Made by a program: the position numbers and the translations under genes. Positions 17,573 through 26,509 of a stretch of DNA of 64,000 bases are shown in pieces. The notes under the pieces were generated by a model. The model was not told the origin of the DNA. It ran no database searches and saw only the letters and a list, made by a program, of their open reading frames with translations. The stretch comes from Methylonatrum sp040877625 (lineage in GTDB: Bacteria; Pseudomonadota; Gammaproteobacteria; Nitrococcales; Aquisalimonadaceae), in NCBI GenBank assembly GCA_040877625.1, contig JBBDNK010000035.1:1-64000 (forward strand), given 5' to 3'. Each line of letters opens with the position of its first letter. Position 1 is the stretch's first letter.

Positions 17573-18175
17573 ATGAGCCGCTGGATACAACCCGTCACGC
17601 TACAAAATGACTACGTCAGGCTGGAACCGCTGGAGCCCGACCACCACGACGCGCTGCGCAACGCCGCCGCCGATGGTGAGCTCTGGAATCTCTGGTACAC
17701 CTCGGTTCCCACGCCGGAAAACACCGTTGCGTATATCGAAGCCGCGCTGAACGCCCGCGAGACCGGCGGTGCCATGGCTTTCGTCGTGCGCGACAAGGCC
17801 AGCGGCGGGATTGTCGGTTCCACGCGCTACTGTAATGTGGACGAGACCCACCAGCGGCTTGAGATCGGTTACACCTGGTACGCGCGACGCGTGCAGCGAT
17901 CCGCGGTGAACACCGCCTGCAAGCTGCTCCTGCTCACCCATGCATTCGAGCAACTGAACGCCATCGCGGTGGAATTCCGCACTCACTGGTTCAACAGAAC
18001 CTCCCGTGAGGCCATCGCCCGCCTCGGCGCCAGGCAGGACGGCGTCATCCGCAACCATCAACGCGCCGCCGACGGCGGTTTTCGCGACACCGTGGTGTTC
18101 TCCATCATTGAATCGGAATGGCCCACCGTAAAGCGGCACCTCCGCGATCGACTGAACCGCCATTCCAACTGGTAG
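17573..18175 (+). CDS. GNAT-family N-acetyltransferase (RimJ/RimL type)
   Basis: 200 residues: VTLQNDYVRLEPLEPDHHDAL at the N-terminus, AFVVRDKASGGIVGSTRYCNVDETHQRLEIGYTWYARRVQRSAVNTACKLLLL (beta-4 and the acetyl-CoA loop, R-x-x-x-A type), then LNAIAVEFRTHWFNRTSREAIARLGARQDGVIRNH, typical of the RimJ/RimL branch, which acetylates N-terminal amines or small-molecule amines. Cytoplasmic. The promoter presumably lies in the 90 bases after the MORN protein gene. The LysE-family exporter follows 19 bases later. Confidence 0.85.
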   Translation: MSRWIQPVTLQNDYVRLEPLEPDHHDALRNAAADGELWNLWYTSVPTPENTVAYIEAALNARETGGAMAFVVRDKASGGIVGSTRYCNVDETHQRLEIGYTWYARRVQRSAVNTACKLLLLTHAFEQLNAIAVEFRTHWFNRTSREAIARLGARQDGVIRNHQRAADGGFRDTVVFSIIESEWPTVKRHLRDRLNRHSNW

Positions 18176-18194
18176 ACAACCCGAACAGACGCCT

Positions 18195-18821
18195 ATGCCG
18201 GACCCCAGCCTGCTTGTACTGTTCTTCACCACCTCGGTGCTGCTGGCACTCTCGCCAGGACCGGACAACCTGTTCGTCATGGCACAGTCCGCCCAGCACG
18301 GCCGGCCGGCGGGGTTCGCGGTGACGCTGGGGCTGTGCACCGGCCTGCTGGTGCACACCCTTGCGGTAAGCCTGGGGCTGGCAGCCGTGTTGCAGGCCTC
18401 GACGGTCGCCTTCACGGTGCTGAAGTACGTGGGCGCGGCCTACCTGCTCTACCTGGCCTGGGAGGCATTGCGGTCCGCCGACCGCATCGATGCCGGCGTA
18501 CAGGCTCCGGTCATGCCGCTGCGCCGGCTATACGTACGCGGCATTTTCATGAACATCACCAACCCCAAGGTGTCGATCTTTTTTCTGGCCTTCCTGCCGC
18601 AGTTCGTGGACCCGGCACGGGGCGCGGTGGTGGCCCAGATCTGCCTGCTCGGCGGGCTGTTCATTCTGGCCGCCATACTGGTGTTCGGCAGCCTCAGCGT
18701 GCTGGCCGGCAGCCTGGGAGAGCGCCTGCGAACATCAGCGCGTGCCCAGCGTGTGATCCATTACCTGGCCGGCATGATATTCACCGGCCTTGCGGCAAGG
18801 CTGATTCTCACCGCACGCTAG
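18195..18821 (+). CDS. LysE/RhtB-family amino-acid exporter
   Basis: 208 residues with about six hydrophobic segments. The N-terminal FFTTSVLLALSPGPDNLFVMAQSAQHGRPAGFAVTLGLCTGLLVHT is the family hallmark (SPGPN/D motif), and FMNITNPKVSIFFLAFLPQFVDP is also conserved. These inner-membrane proteins export neutral or basic amino acids and derivatives such as homoserine lactones. It follows the acetyltransferase gene by 19 bases and converges on the IalB-like gene. A near-perfect 10-bp hairpin overlaps its 3' end. Confidence 0.88.
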   Translation: MPDPSLLVLFFTTSVLLALSPGPDNLFVMAQSAQHGRPAGFAVTLGLCTGLLVHTLAVSLGLAAVLQASTVAFTVLKYVGAAYLLYLAWEALRSADRIDAGVQAPVMPLRRLYVRGIFMNITNPKVSIFFLAFLPQFVDPARGAVVAQICLLGGLFILAAILVFGSLSVLAGSLGERLRTSARAQRVIHYLAGMIFTGLAARLILTAR

Positions 18822-18830
18822 CGCGCGGTG
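18809..18830. terminator. Hairpin between convergent genes
   Basis: CACCGCACGC-TA-GCGCGCGGTG forms a 10-bp stem with one mismatch, overlapping the last codons of the LysE-type exporter and lying just beyond the minus-strand IalB-like stop. The position between convergent genes suggests a bidirectional terminator. No clear T-tract. Confidence 0.45.
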
Positions 18831-18837
18831 CATGGCG

Positions 18838-19422
18838 CTATTCGCGCAAACGCCGAAGGGCGGCGGAAAACCCCATCAACGAGATCGGCAGATCATGGGC
18901 CTGTTCGCGGAGATCGCGTACCTGCACCGTGCCCTCGGCACCAGCCCGGAACCTGGCCAGCAGATCCTCATCGAACATCATGGATCCCATACAGCCGTTG
19001 GGGCCGCAAAACTCCATCTCCACACGCACCGGCTCACTGCCATCAACCCGCACCAACAGCCCCGGCGGCAGACGGACACCGAGGGGAACGGTGAACAGGA
19101 CAATCGGCATTTCCCGATTGGGAACCAACCCCACCGACACTTCCATAATCTTCTGACCGGTTTCTTCAATGGTCACGTCCTGTATCATCTCGCAGACTTC
19201 GATCTGCTCGCCGCCGCCATCTGGCTGCACGTCTTCGCAGCGAACGATCCAGTCCTGAAAACGTTCTTCCCTGGCCGCGTCGTCTTCTTCGGTGGACGGA
19301 GCTGCATCCTGGCCGAGGTCCAGGGGCGAGCCGGTCTGGCTAAAAACGGGCGCGGTGACAAGAAGCAGGGGCAGAATGAGTACGCAAGTCAGATTACGGA
19401 TAATGTCTATTGTATTGTGCAT
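18838..19422 (-). CDS. Invasion-associated locus B (IalB)-like exported protein
   Basis: 194 residues with a signal peptide (about 1-29, LPLLLVTAPVFSQ) and an acidic spacer, then the IalB domain: FQDWIVRCED, EVCEMIQDV, IVLFTVPLGVRLPPGLLVRVDG, VRVEMEFCGPNGCMGSMMFDEDLLARFRAG, ISLMGFSAALRRL. The four conserved cysteines should form two disulfides in the periplasm. The family was named for a Bartonella factor but is widespread in non-pathogens and has no known general function. The chosen start gives a compact signal peptide, although no good ribosome site precedes it and the frame is open for another 29 codons. Confidence 0.8.
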   Translation of the reverse strand: MHNTIDIIRNLTCVLILPLLLVTAPVFSQTGSPLDLGQDAAPSTEEDDAAREERFQDWIVRCEDVQPDGGGEQIEVCEMIQDVTIEETGQKIMEVSVGLVPNREMPIVLFTVPLGVRLPPGLLVRVDGSEPVRVEMEFCGPNGCMGSMMFDEDLLARFRAGAEGTVQVRDLREQAHDLPISLMGFSAALRRLRE

Positions 19423-19538
19423 AGAGGAACCAGAATTGTTGAAGTGGTCGAGCAAGCATATGCGCAAGGCCTGGCCCCACGCTACCAGTATTAACCATGC
19501 CATGCCCATTCTCGCAACCCGGTAAAAGACGCCCGTTC

Positions 19539-20492
19539 ATGACCGCACAGACTCATTCCCACAGCCGTCGCGTCCTCATGCGCTTTGCCTGGCTGTCCAT
19601 TGCCGCCGCGCTGTTTACCATCAGCCTCAAAACCCTGGCCTGGTGGCTCACCGGATCGGTGGGGCTGCTTTCGGATGCGCTGGAGTCCTCGGTTAACCTG
19701 ATTGGCGCTGTGGTTGCACTGGCTGTGCTGGGCATCGCCGCCCGGCCGCCGGACGCGACACACCCCTATGGGCACTCCAAGGCGGAATACTTTTCCAGCG
19801 GCGTGGAAGGTGGGCTGATCATTCTGGCTGCCATCGCCATCAGTGCCACGGCGGTCCACAGGATTATCTACCCGCAACCGCTGGACGTGTCTTTCGTCGG
19901 GCTGAGCGCATCGATCATCGCGTCCATGGCGAACCTTGCCGTTGCCCGCATACTGCTGAGGGTGGGCCGGGCCGAGGATTCCATTACCCTGGAGGCGGAC
20001 GCGCATCACCTGATGACCGACGTCTGGACTTCCGCGGGCGTTATAGCCGGCGTGGCGCTGGTGTTTGCCACCGGCTGGCAGATTCTCGATCCGCTTATTG
20101 CCCTGGCAGTCGCCGCCAATATCACCTGGACCGGCGTCAAGGTTTTCCGGCGCTCGGTAAAGGGACTGATGGACGCCGCGCTACCCGACGACGAACTGGC
20201 CGTTATCGAAACGGTACTGGCTCGGCACCGTAAGCCGGGAAGCGTGGAATTTCATGCCCTGCGGACACGCATCGCGGCATCGCGCCGGTTCATTTCCATC
20301 CACGTGCTGGTGCCCGGCGACTGGTCGGTGGGCAAGGGTCACGATCTTGCAGACAGGATAGAACAGGAGATTCAATCAGTGCTGCCGGGTGCCAGTGTGA
20401 TCTCGCACCTGGAACCCATCGAGGACCCCCGCTCCTATCTGGACATCGACCTGGACCAGATTGGGCGCCCCGAAGACCCGCATCAGCATTGA
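19539..20492 (+). CDS. Cation diffusion facilitator (CDF) family metal exporter
   Basis: 317 residues: about six TM helices, then a cytoplasmic domain. Characteristic stretches are GSVGLLSDALESSVNLIGAVVAL (TM2 region), DATHPYGHSKAEYFSSGVEG (the loop after TM2) and EADAHHLMTDVWTSAGVIAG (TM5, H-x-x-x-D metal site). The C-terminal domain includes SVEFHALRTRIAASRRFISIHVLVPG, then ISHLEPIED. Such proteins export Zn, Fe, Co or Mn divalent ions by proton antiport. In the TM2 position an S-D-A-L-E-S-x-V-N signature is present in place of H/D-x-x-x-D, so metal preference is open. A His-rich N-terminus (TAQTHSHSRR) is short. Confidence 0.87.
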   Translation: MTAQTHSHSRRVLMRFAWLSIAAALFTISLKTLAWWLTGSVGLLSDALESSVNLIGAVVALAVLGIAARPPDATHPYGHSKAEYFSSGVEGGLIILAAIAISATAVHRIIYPQPLDVSFVGLSASIIASMANLAVARILLRVGRAEDSITLEADAHHLMTDVWTSAGVIAGVALVFATGWQILDPLIALAVAANITWTGVKVFRRSVKGLMDAALPDDELAVIETVLARHRKPGSVEFHALRTRIAASRRFISIHVLVPGDWSVGKGHDLADRIEQEIQSVLPGASVISHLEPIEDPRSYLDIDLDQIGRPEDPHQH

Positions 20493-20503
20493 TGAGGGCG
20501 CGC

Positions 20504-21331
20504 CTACTCTCCGGCATTGCCGCGGATGATGTAACCACCCGACTTTTCATCGCGTTCGAGCGTCAGCAGCTTGCGGGCCTCGGCTTCCTCCAGCAGTCCG
20601 CTGAATGACCGAAAGCCGTAATAGGACTCGCTAAAACTCGGCTTGCGGCGTTTCAGGGCCTGCTTGACCATGGACCCCCAGATCTTGTCATCACCACCCC
20701 GCTCCTCGATCAATGCGGATACTGTCTCCAGCACCAGTTCCATCGCGGAATCCTTCAGATCCGGTTTGTCCTTTGCCGCCTTGCGCTCGCCGTCAGCGGC
20801 CGGTGCACCCTTGCGGGCGGCGCGCTGGCTGGCGGCGCTGGCCTTGGTTTCCTGCTCACGGACCAGGTCATCGTAAAAAATGAACTCATCGCAGTTGGCT
20901 ATCAGCAGATCGGAGGTGGAGCTCTTTACTCCCACGCCGATGACGACACGGTTGTTCTCCCGCAGCTTGCTGACCAGCGGCGAGAAATCGGAGTCGCCGC
21001 TAATAATGACGAAGGTATCGACGTGAGCCTTGGTGTAGCAGAGATCCAGGGCGTCCACCACCATGCGGATATCGGCGGAATTCTTGCCTGACTGACGTAT
21101 GTGGGGGATTTCGATCATCTCGAACGAGGCTTCGTGCATGTCCGCCTTGAAGCTCTTGTAGCGGTCCCAGTCGCAGTAGGCCTTTTTGACGACGATGTTG
21201 CCCTTGAGCAGCAGCCGCTCCAGCACGCGGCCGATATCGAACTTGGCATATTTCGCATCGCGCACACCCAGCGCGATGTTCTCGAAATCGCAGAACAGGG
21301 CCATGTTGCGTATGCCTTGAGGGTCCGGCAT
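20504..21331 (-). CDS. NYN-domain (LabA/PIN-like) ribonuclease with C-terminal OST-HTH/LOTUS domain
   Basis: 275 residues. The N-terminal NYN nuclease (about 8-155) shows the acidic metal-binding residues in MALFCDFENIALG, SADIRMVVDALDL and FVIISGDSDFSPLVSKLREN, with the end NCDEFIFYDDL. A charged linker (about 160-195) leads to a C-terminal winged-helix of the OST-HTH/LOTUS type (about 200-270, LVLETVSALIEERGGDDKIWGSMVKQALKRRKPSFSESYYGFRSFSGLLEEA), an RNA-binding domain. The architecture is widespread in bacteria, and a role in RNA processing or decay is inferred. It converges with the CDF gene, 11 bases apart. Confidence 0.87.
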   Translation of the reverse strand: MPDPQGIRNMALFCDFENIALGVRDAKYAKFDIGRVLERLLLKGNIVVKKAYCDWDRYKSFKADMHEASFEMIEIPHIRQSGKNSADIRMVVDALDLCYTKAHVDTFVIISGDSDFSPLVSKLRENNRVVIGVGVKSSTSDLLIANCDEFIFYDDLVREQETKASAASQRAARKGAPAADGERKAAKDKPDLKDSAMELVLETVSALIEERGGDDKIWGSMVKQALKRRKPSFSESYYGFRSFSGLLEEAEARKLLTLERDEKSGGYIIRGNAGE

Positions 21332-21500
21332 GAGTCGACTCCTGGTGACCGAAGCCGGCAGCGTAACAGGTTCGCCGCATCCAGACTCCCTTCGCAGACG
21401 GCATTCTCCGTGAGCCGCTGGCTTCGTGATGATGTCCGGCAGTTGTTGCCGCGTTGTTACCTTACCTGAGCACCAGGTTCCCGACGTGAAAACGCCGCGC

Positions 21501-21920
21501 TCAATCCAGCGTCATTTCCATGACCCTGGGCGGGAACTGGTTGTAATTGGTGTAGCGGATCCACTGCGGCCGAACCCGGAAGTAGGCAATGTCCAGCTGC
21601 TCGGCCCGCCTGCGGCCTTCCGGGAAGCGGGCGAGATAAATATCCCGGCACGGGTCGAGTTCGTCGTCGACGAGCTCGGCGGCCTTCCCTTCCAGCTGCA
21701 TGGTGGTTGAGTTGTTCCAGCCGATCACCATGGCCACACTGCCGTTGTCCCGAAGGTTGTGATACTTGCGCGAACAGCGAGCGGTATCGAACAGGATTTC
21801 CACGTCGCTGGTCACGGCAATGCCGACCAGCGCGGCTTCCGGTAGTCGCGACGGCGACACGGTGGAAAGCACCGCGAGTTCATGCGCCTGTATGAATGCG
21901 AAGAGCTGTTGTCTGGTCAT
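21501..21920 (-). CDS. Pyridoxamine 5'-phosphate oxidase-family flavin-binding protein
   Basis: 139 residues of the split-barrel FMN-binding fold: MTRQQLFAFIQAHELAVLSTVSPSRLPEAALVGIAVTSDVEILFDTARCSRKYHNLRDNGSVAMVIGW, then the dimer strand and IAYFRVRPQWIRYTNYNQFPP. The sequence RKYHNLRDNGSVA is typical of PNPOx-like proteins that bind FMN, F420 or haem. The true substrate is unknown and genuine PNP oxidase activity is unlikely at this length. The start is set at MTRQQLF, where family similarity begins; upstream codons are in frame but not convincing and no clear ribosome site is visible. Confidence 0.75.
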   Translation of the reverse strand: MTRQQLFAFIQAHELAVLSTVSPSRLPEAALVGIAVTSDVEILFDTARCSRKYHNLRDNGSVAMVIGWNNSTTMQLEGKAAELVDDELDPCRDIYLARFPEGRRRAEQLDIAYFRVRPQWIRYTNYNQFPPRVMEMTLD

Positions 21921-22135
21921 GTGGGATGACGTCCATGTCCGAGAATATCCGGTCACGACCGTGGCAAACACGGTCTGCGTTAGATCAGGCTAGCGCGGTC
22001 GCTGATGAAAGCCAGCCATGGAGTTGCGAAAATTGTCTCCCGTCACAGTATTCATTGTCCAGATTATGTCTACTGGTGCCGGTCTGAAACCGACCGCCTG
22101 AATGCAGAGTTCATGCAGAGGACTTTTGCTTACAA

Positions 22136-23473
22136 ATGACCGGCCGCATCATATTCGAGCTCATCGACTGCAACCCGGATACCGAGGAGCTGGTCGTCCG
22201 CGTGCTGGCGGAAGCCGGATTCGAGGCGGCGGCGGCAAGTGCCGTACCCGCATCTGACCCGACCGGCATCCCGTCGCAGCAGGCCGCATTGGTGACGCAG
22301 CTGGAGGGCGCGCTGGAACGGGGGGAGTTCCACCTTCTGTATCAACCACAGGTCGACCTGCGAAGCGGCGCCGTGGCCTGCTACGAGGCCTTGCTGCGCT
22401 GGCGCGGCCAGGAACACTTCAACATCGGCGTACCCGAGCTGATCCGGCTGCTGGAGAAAACCGGTCTGATCGTGGACGTCGCCGCATGGATCATCGACGA
22501 AGTCTGCCGGCAACTGGCTGCCTGGCGCGCGGCGGGCGTGCGAGTGAACAGGCTCAGCGTCAACGTCTCCGCGATCGAGTTCCGCGAAGGCAGCCTGGTT
22601 GACGCCGTGCGCACGTCCACCGCGCGCCACGGCGTGTCACCCCGGGACCTGATGATGGAAATCACCGAGACGGTTCTGCTCAATGACCGCGCCAGAAACC
22701 TGCAGATCCTTGAGGAACTGCATCAACTGGGGGTCGGGCTGGCGCTGGACGATTTCGGTACCGGCTATTCCAGTCTGAGCTACCTGCGCCGCTTCCCGGT
22801 GGACTTCATCAAGATTGACCGCTCCTTTATCGACAACGTCACCACCAATCCCGACGACGCCGCGATCACCACGGCCATCATCTCCATGGCGCACGCACTG
22901 AATAAAAAGGTGGTGGCGGAAGGCGTGGAGAAAGAGGCTCAGCTCGGGTTTCTCCGCCGGCAGGGCTGCGATCTGGTACAGGGCTATTACTTCGAGCGCC
23001 CCATGGCGCCGGCCGACGTCGAGCGGGTAGAGCGCTCTGGCCAATCACGCACCGTACCGCACGTGCAGGCCATGGACGATGCAGCCACCGTGCTGGTGGT
23101 GGATGACGACCCCAACATCACCAGCTCGCTGAGGCGATTGTTGCGTCGCGACGGCTACCATCTGCTGATCGCCAACGATCCGGAAACCGCGTTCAACCAC
23201 CTGGCTTTGAACGATGTCGATCTGGTACTGGCGGATCAGCGCATGCCGACCATGACCGGCAGCGAATTGCTGTCCCGGGTCAAAATGCTATATCCGGAGA
23301 CGGTGCGCGTCGTGTTCAGCGGCTATACGGACCTGACGACAGTCACCGAAGCGGTGAACGCCGGCGCCATTTACAAGTTCATCACCAAACCCTGGGACGA
23401 CGACGCCCTGCGCGCCACAATCGCCGATGCACTGGCATGGCGACATCGCAAACGGTCCATCGGAGCCAGGTAG
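22136..23473 (+). CDS. EAL-domain c-di-GMP phosphodiesterase fused to a C-terminal receiver (REC)
   Basis: 445 residues. The EAL domain spans about 55-300 with all catalytic motifs intact: YEALLRW (E84-A-L), VNVSAIEF, MEITETVLL, LALDDFGTGYSSLSYL, DFIKIDRSFI, KVVAEGVE and QGYYFERP, so hydrolysis of c-di-GMP is expected. A receiver domain follows (about 318-440): TVLVVDDDPNITSSLRRLL, phospho-acceptor Asp in VDLVLADQRMPTMTG, and KPWDDDALRATI. EAL before REC is the reverse of the common order. The first 45 residues faintly resemble the start of another receiver. It is convergent with the neighbouring kinase operon, suggesting that kinases there phosphorylate it. Confidence 0.87.
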   Translation: MTGRIIFELIDCNPDTEELVVRVLAEAGFEAAAASAVPASDPTGIPSQQAALVTQLEGALERGEFHLLYQPQVDLRSGAVACYEALLRWRGQEHFNIGVPELIRLLEKTGLIVDVAAWIIDEVCRQLAAWRAAGVRVNRLSVNVSAIEFREGSLVDAVRTSTARHGVSPRDLMMEITETVLLNDRARNLQILEELHQLGVGLALDDFGTGYSSLSYLRRFPVDFIKIDRSFIDNVTTNPDDAAITTAIISMAHALNKKVVAEGVEKEAQLGFLRRQGCDLVQGYYFERPMAPADVERVERSGQSRTVPHVQAMDDAATVLVVDDDPNITSSLRRLLRRDGYHLLIANDPETAFNHLALNDVDLVLADQRMPTMTGSELLSRVKMLYPETVRVVFSGYTDLTTVTEAVNAGAIYKFITKPWDDDALRATIADALAWRHRKRSIGAR

Positions 23474-23490
23474 GCCGACGCCAACCGTCC

Positions 23491-24732
23491 TCAGCCGCCG
23501 GCGGCTGCGAGCAGTATGTGAACGGTGGTCCCGCGTCCCTGCTCGCTGAGCAGGCGCACTTCACCGCCGTGGGCCATGATGATCTCGCGCGTCACCGTCA
23601 GCCCCAGGCCGACCCCGGCACCGACCTCTCGCGTGGTGAAGAACGGCTCGAAGGCACGCTCCAGGGTGGTAAGCGGCATGCCCTCACCGTTATCTTCGCA
23701 GTGCCAGAGCAGACGTCCGTCGGCCTCGACGTCGGCGCCGATGCGGATCAGCCCTCCCGACTCGGGCATGGATTGAGCGGCGTTGATGAGCACGTTGCCC
23801 AACGCCTGAACAAGCAGATTCTTGCGGACGTCCACCCGCAAATCATCGGCAATGGCAATCTCTACTTCGCCCGTCCAGCCTGTCTCCGCGCGCATGTTGT
23901 CCACTGCCAACGCGGTAATATTCGCCAGGGCGGCACTTTCGGCACTGACGTGGCCGGCATCCGTCATGGTCTTCATGCCACCGATGATCGTGGCGATACG
24001 CCTGACGCCCTCTTCGCATTCCTCGATCAGGCTGCTCAGATCTTCCAGCGCATAATCGAGCTTGTTTTCGGCCCACAGCCGCGGCAATACCCCAGCCTCC
24101 CCCTCGGCGCGCAAGCCATCGCGGAAGACTTCAAATTGCTGCAGATAATGCCGGCCCGAGCCGAGGTTGCCCTGGATGAAGGCCAGCGGGTTATTCACTT
24201 CGTGGGCGATGCCGGCGGCAAGCTGCCCCACAGCGGCCAGGCGACGGCTGTCCTGCAACCGTTCCTCGGCCTTGCTGAGGGCTTCCACCTGCTCGGCGAC
24301 CCGGCGTTCCAGCGAGACGCTCAATTCCCGATAGCGGCGCTCGCTTTCCTGCAGCGCCTCGTGGCGCTGTTCCAGCGCCCGGTAATTCTGCTCGGTGTAC
24401 TGCAGGTGCAGATCAGACATCATCAGCACGCCCTGCGCCTGCGCCAGCACCAGTTGGGCAAGGCCCACCGCGTCGGTGAGCGCATCCTCGCCTGATACAG
24501 CGGCAGCCAGTTCGCCCAGCGGTTCGTCCTGCACCATCAGCGTTACGCGCAGCCAACCCTCGCCCGGCTCACCTGCCACCGGCGTTCCATCGACGTCAAG
24601 CAGCGCCACCGGCCCGCCCGCCAGCCGTTCCAGCAGCTGCAGCAACGCTTCGGGTTCAAGCCGCTGAACAAGATCCGCCAGGTTACGCGGCAGGTCGGAG
24701 GGTAGATCAGTCAGACGCGTTGAGGTGTCCAT
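23491..24732 (-). CDS. Sensor histidine kinase (NtrB-like, soluble)
   Basis: 413 residues, no TM segment. The N-terminus (about 1-100) looks like a small sensory domain. A coiled coil follows (about 110-160, YRALEQRHEALQESERRYRELSVSLERRVAEQVEAL). Phosphorylation site AAGIAHEVNNPLAFIQGNL (about 170-190) lies in a dimerisation domain with a long insertion. The ATPase domain contains NVLINAAQSM (N box), HCEDNGEGM (G1), FEPFFTT (F box) and GVGLGLTV (G2). It lies 11 bases after the response-regulator gene, third in the leftward operon. It probably signals to that regulator or to the convergent EAL-REC protein. Confidence 0.87.
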   Translation of the reverse strand: MDTSTRLTDLPSDLPRNLADLVQRLEPEALLQLLERLAGGPVALLDVDGTPVAGEPGEGWLRVTLMVQDEPLGELAAAVSGEDALTDAVGLAQLVLAQAQGVLMMSDLHLQYTEQNYRALEQRHEALQESERRYRELSVSLERRVAEQVEALSKAEERLQDSRRLAAVGQLAAGIAHEVNNPLAFIQGNLGSGRHYLQQFEVFRDGLRAEGEAGVLPRLWAENKLDYALEDLSSLIEECEEGVRRIATIIGGMKTMTDAGHVSAESAALANITALAVDNMRAETGWTGEVEIAIADDLRVDVRKNLLVQALGNVLINAAQSMPESGGLIRIGADVEADGRLLWHCEDNGEGMPLTTLERAFEPFFTTREVGAGVGLGLTVTREIIMAHGGEVRLLSEQGRGTTVHILLAAAGG

Positions 24733-24743
24733 AGACTGATCCC

Positions 24744-25184
24744 TTACGAGCCGGGGCAGTTCTCACTGCGCGCGCGACGTGCTTCGCGGGCAAGCATCTG
24801 GTCTTCAAGTATTTCGTCTCGGGCGGCGAATGCCTCTTCCAGCACCGCCAGCAAGTCCGGCTCCGACCAGGGCTTCTCCATGAAGCGGAAGATGCGCGCC
24901 TCATTGACGGCAGTAACCAGGGCATCCCGGTCCGCATGGGCGCTGAGAATCAGCCGCATGGTTCGCGGCTGCAACCGGTATACCTCGCTCAGAAAGGCGG
25001 CGCCGTCCATCAACGGCATGCGGTAGTCGGAGATGACGACATCGAAGGATTTTGCCTGCAGCCGGCGCAGCGCCAGATACGGGTCTTCAAAGGCCTCGAC
25101 GTTCCAATCGGGTTGCCGCGCAAGCAACCGCTTCAGGGAACGCAGCACCAGGGCTTCATCGTCGAGCAGCAGAATGTCGCGCAT
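24744..25184 (-). CDS. Single-domain response regulator (receiver)
   Basis: 146 residues, a receiver only: MRDILLLDDEALVLRSLKRLLARQ with the acidic pair, phospho-acceptor Asp in FDVVISDYRMPLMDGAAFL, Thr/Ser region RLILSAH, and the lysine of FMEKPWSEPDLL. No output domain follows, only a charged tail (MLAREARRARSENCPGS), so it acts by protein contact or as a phosphate shuttle, as CheY-like proteins do. AGGATTTCCCC precedes the start. It sits between two kinase genes with gaps of 11 and 13 bases, indicating a single operon. Confidence 0.88.
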   Translation of the reverse strand: MRDILLLDDEALVLRSLKRLLARQPDWNVEAFEDPYLALRRLQAKSFDVVISDYRMPLMDGAAFLSEVYRLQPRTMRLILSAHADRDALVTAVNEARIFRFMEKPWSEPDLLAVLEEAFAARDEILEDQMLAREARRARSENCPGS

Positions 25185-25197
25185 GGGGAAATCCTTG

Positions 25198-26088
25198 TTA
25201 TCGGTCGTTGTTGCTGTAGGTACGCCGCCCCGCCTGGCCGGGCTGCGGGCCGCCGAGCGGTAGCCAGAGGTGGAACACGGTGCCGCGTCCGACTTCACTT
25301 TGTACGTTAATCCTGCCCTCGTGGCGGGCAATGATGTCATCCACCAGTGACAGCCCCAGACCGGTCCCACGTCCCGCCGGCTTGGTCGTGAAAAACGGCT
25401 CGAAGATCCGCGCCGCCACATCCACGTTCATACCCCTCCCGGTATCGGCCACGGACACCGTTACGCCTGCTTCCTCCAGGGCCGTGGTGATGGTGATACG
25501 GCCGCGTTCCTCCATGGCATGTGCCGCATTCACCAGCAGATTGAGCAGCACCTGGGAGATCATCGATCCCACGCACGTTACCGGCGGCAGCGCCGTCAGG
25601 TTGAATTCAAGGTCCGCGACGTACTTGATCTCGTTGGCGGCAATACGGGCGGCCTGACGAATCAGTGCGTTGATATCCCGAGCCTCGAAGACGGTATCCG
25701 GCGGGCGCGCGAAATCCTTCAGGGCCAGGGCCACATCGCGAATGATCTCAACCCCCTGACGGCTTTCCTCCACCACGTCCGGCAAATCGGCGAGGAGGTG
25801 CTTCTCGTCCATGTGTTCGCGCAGCGCATCGAGCCTTGCGCGGGCATCCGGGTCGGGGGCATCGGCATCGGCCACATCCCGGTAGGCCTCGATCAGAACG
25901 AGCAGATCCTGCACATAACCGGAGAGCGTCTGCAGGTTGGATTGCACGTAACCCACGGGGTTGTTCACTTCGTGGGCAATACCCGCGGCGAGTTCGCCAA
26001 TGTTGGCCAGCCTTTCGGACCGGAACAGTTGCGCACGCAATCTGTCCAGTTCAATCTCCGGATCGACCTCTACCCTAACTGACTTCAT
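25198..26088 (-). CDS. Sensor histidine kinase (soluble)
   Basis: 296 residues without TM helices and with almost no sensory N-terminus. The H box is NIGELAAGIAHEVNNPVGYVQSNLQTL (about 30-55), in a dimerisation domain with an extended acidic insertion (DADAPDPDARARLDAL). The ATPase domain contains LLNLLVNAAHAM, VADTGRGMNVD, ARIFEPFFTTKP and GTGLGLSLVDDI. It closely parallels the kinase two genes downstream, suggesting an old duplication with a split sensory function. It is first in the leftward operon. Its input could come from a partner protein because it lacks an obvious sensor. Confidence 0.88.
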   Translation of the reverse strand: MKSVRVEVDPEIELDRLRAQLFRSERLANIGELAAGIAHEVNNPVGYVQSNLQTLSGYVQDLLVLIEAYRDVADADAPDPDARARLDALREHMDEKHLLADLPDVVEESRQGVEIIRDVALALKDFARPPDTVFEARDINALIRQAARIAANEIKYVADLEFNLTALPPVTCVGSMISQVLLNLLVNAAHAMEERGRITITTALEEAGVTVSVADTGRGMNVDVAARIFEPFFTTKPAGRGTGLGLSLVDDIIARHEGRINVQSEVGRGTVFHLWLPLGGPQPGQAGRRTYSNNDR

Positions 26089-26300
26089 GCTCGCGGATGC
26101 GCCACCTTCTCGCTCCTGATCTCACGTATACAGCCGCTGTCCGATTACAATACGCGGGCGGATGGCACGAATCTGTGATGGGTGTGGGAAAAAGCGAGGC
26201 GGATTTCTCCCTTCATCAGGGTCGGCCTTGATCGATTCCGCATTTCGGGGCAATTAACATTGCTCCGAACCGGGAACCTTTCGGTAACTGCTCAGTCCCA

Positions 26301-26509
26301 AGGGAGCCGCTGATTTATTCCCATGGAGCTCTGCGGAGCCATCGGCGCACACTGGCAAGGCGGCGTTCGCAGGCAATGGCCGTCGCCCTTGGCAACAACG
26401 CCAACGCAGTCCAGTGCGCGCCGATGGCCCGCCCTGCGGGGCTTGATCTGGATTTTCGCCAGGAGCTGGACAACGGAATGACCGCATCGACAAACTCCCA
26501 ATCCGACAC
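26301..26509 (-). pseudogene. Right-end remnant of an IS5-group-like insertion sequence
   Basis: On the minus strand an open frame ends with the peptide LRRAPWE and then TAA. The stop lies inside a terminal-repeat sequence whose plus-strand form is GGAGCCGCTGATTTATTCCC. The same tail (APWE-stop) is found at several other palindrome ends in this window. The remnant reads back to about 26509 with a basic, transposase-like composition but no recognisable catalytic motif. It explains most of the gap between the kinase operon and the next gene. The rest of that gap (26089-26300) shows no gene. Confidence 0.55.

Noticed and set aside
23488..23510. GC palindrome CAGCCGCCGGCGGCTG near the kinase 3' end
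   Set aside because: It encodes the final Ala/Gly residues of the kinase, and GC-rich palindromes of this size are expected by chance; weak terminator at best.
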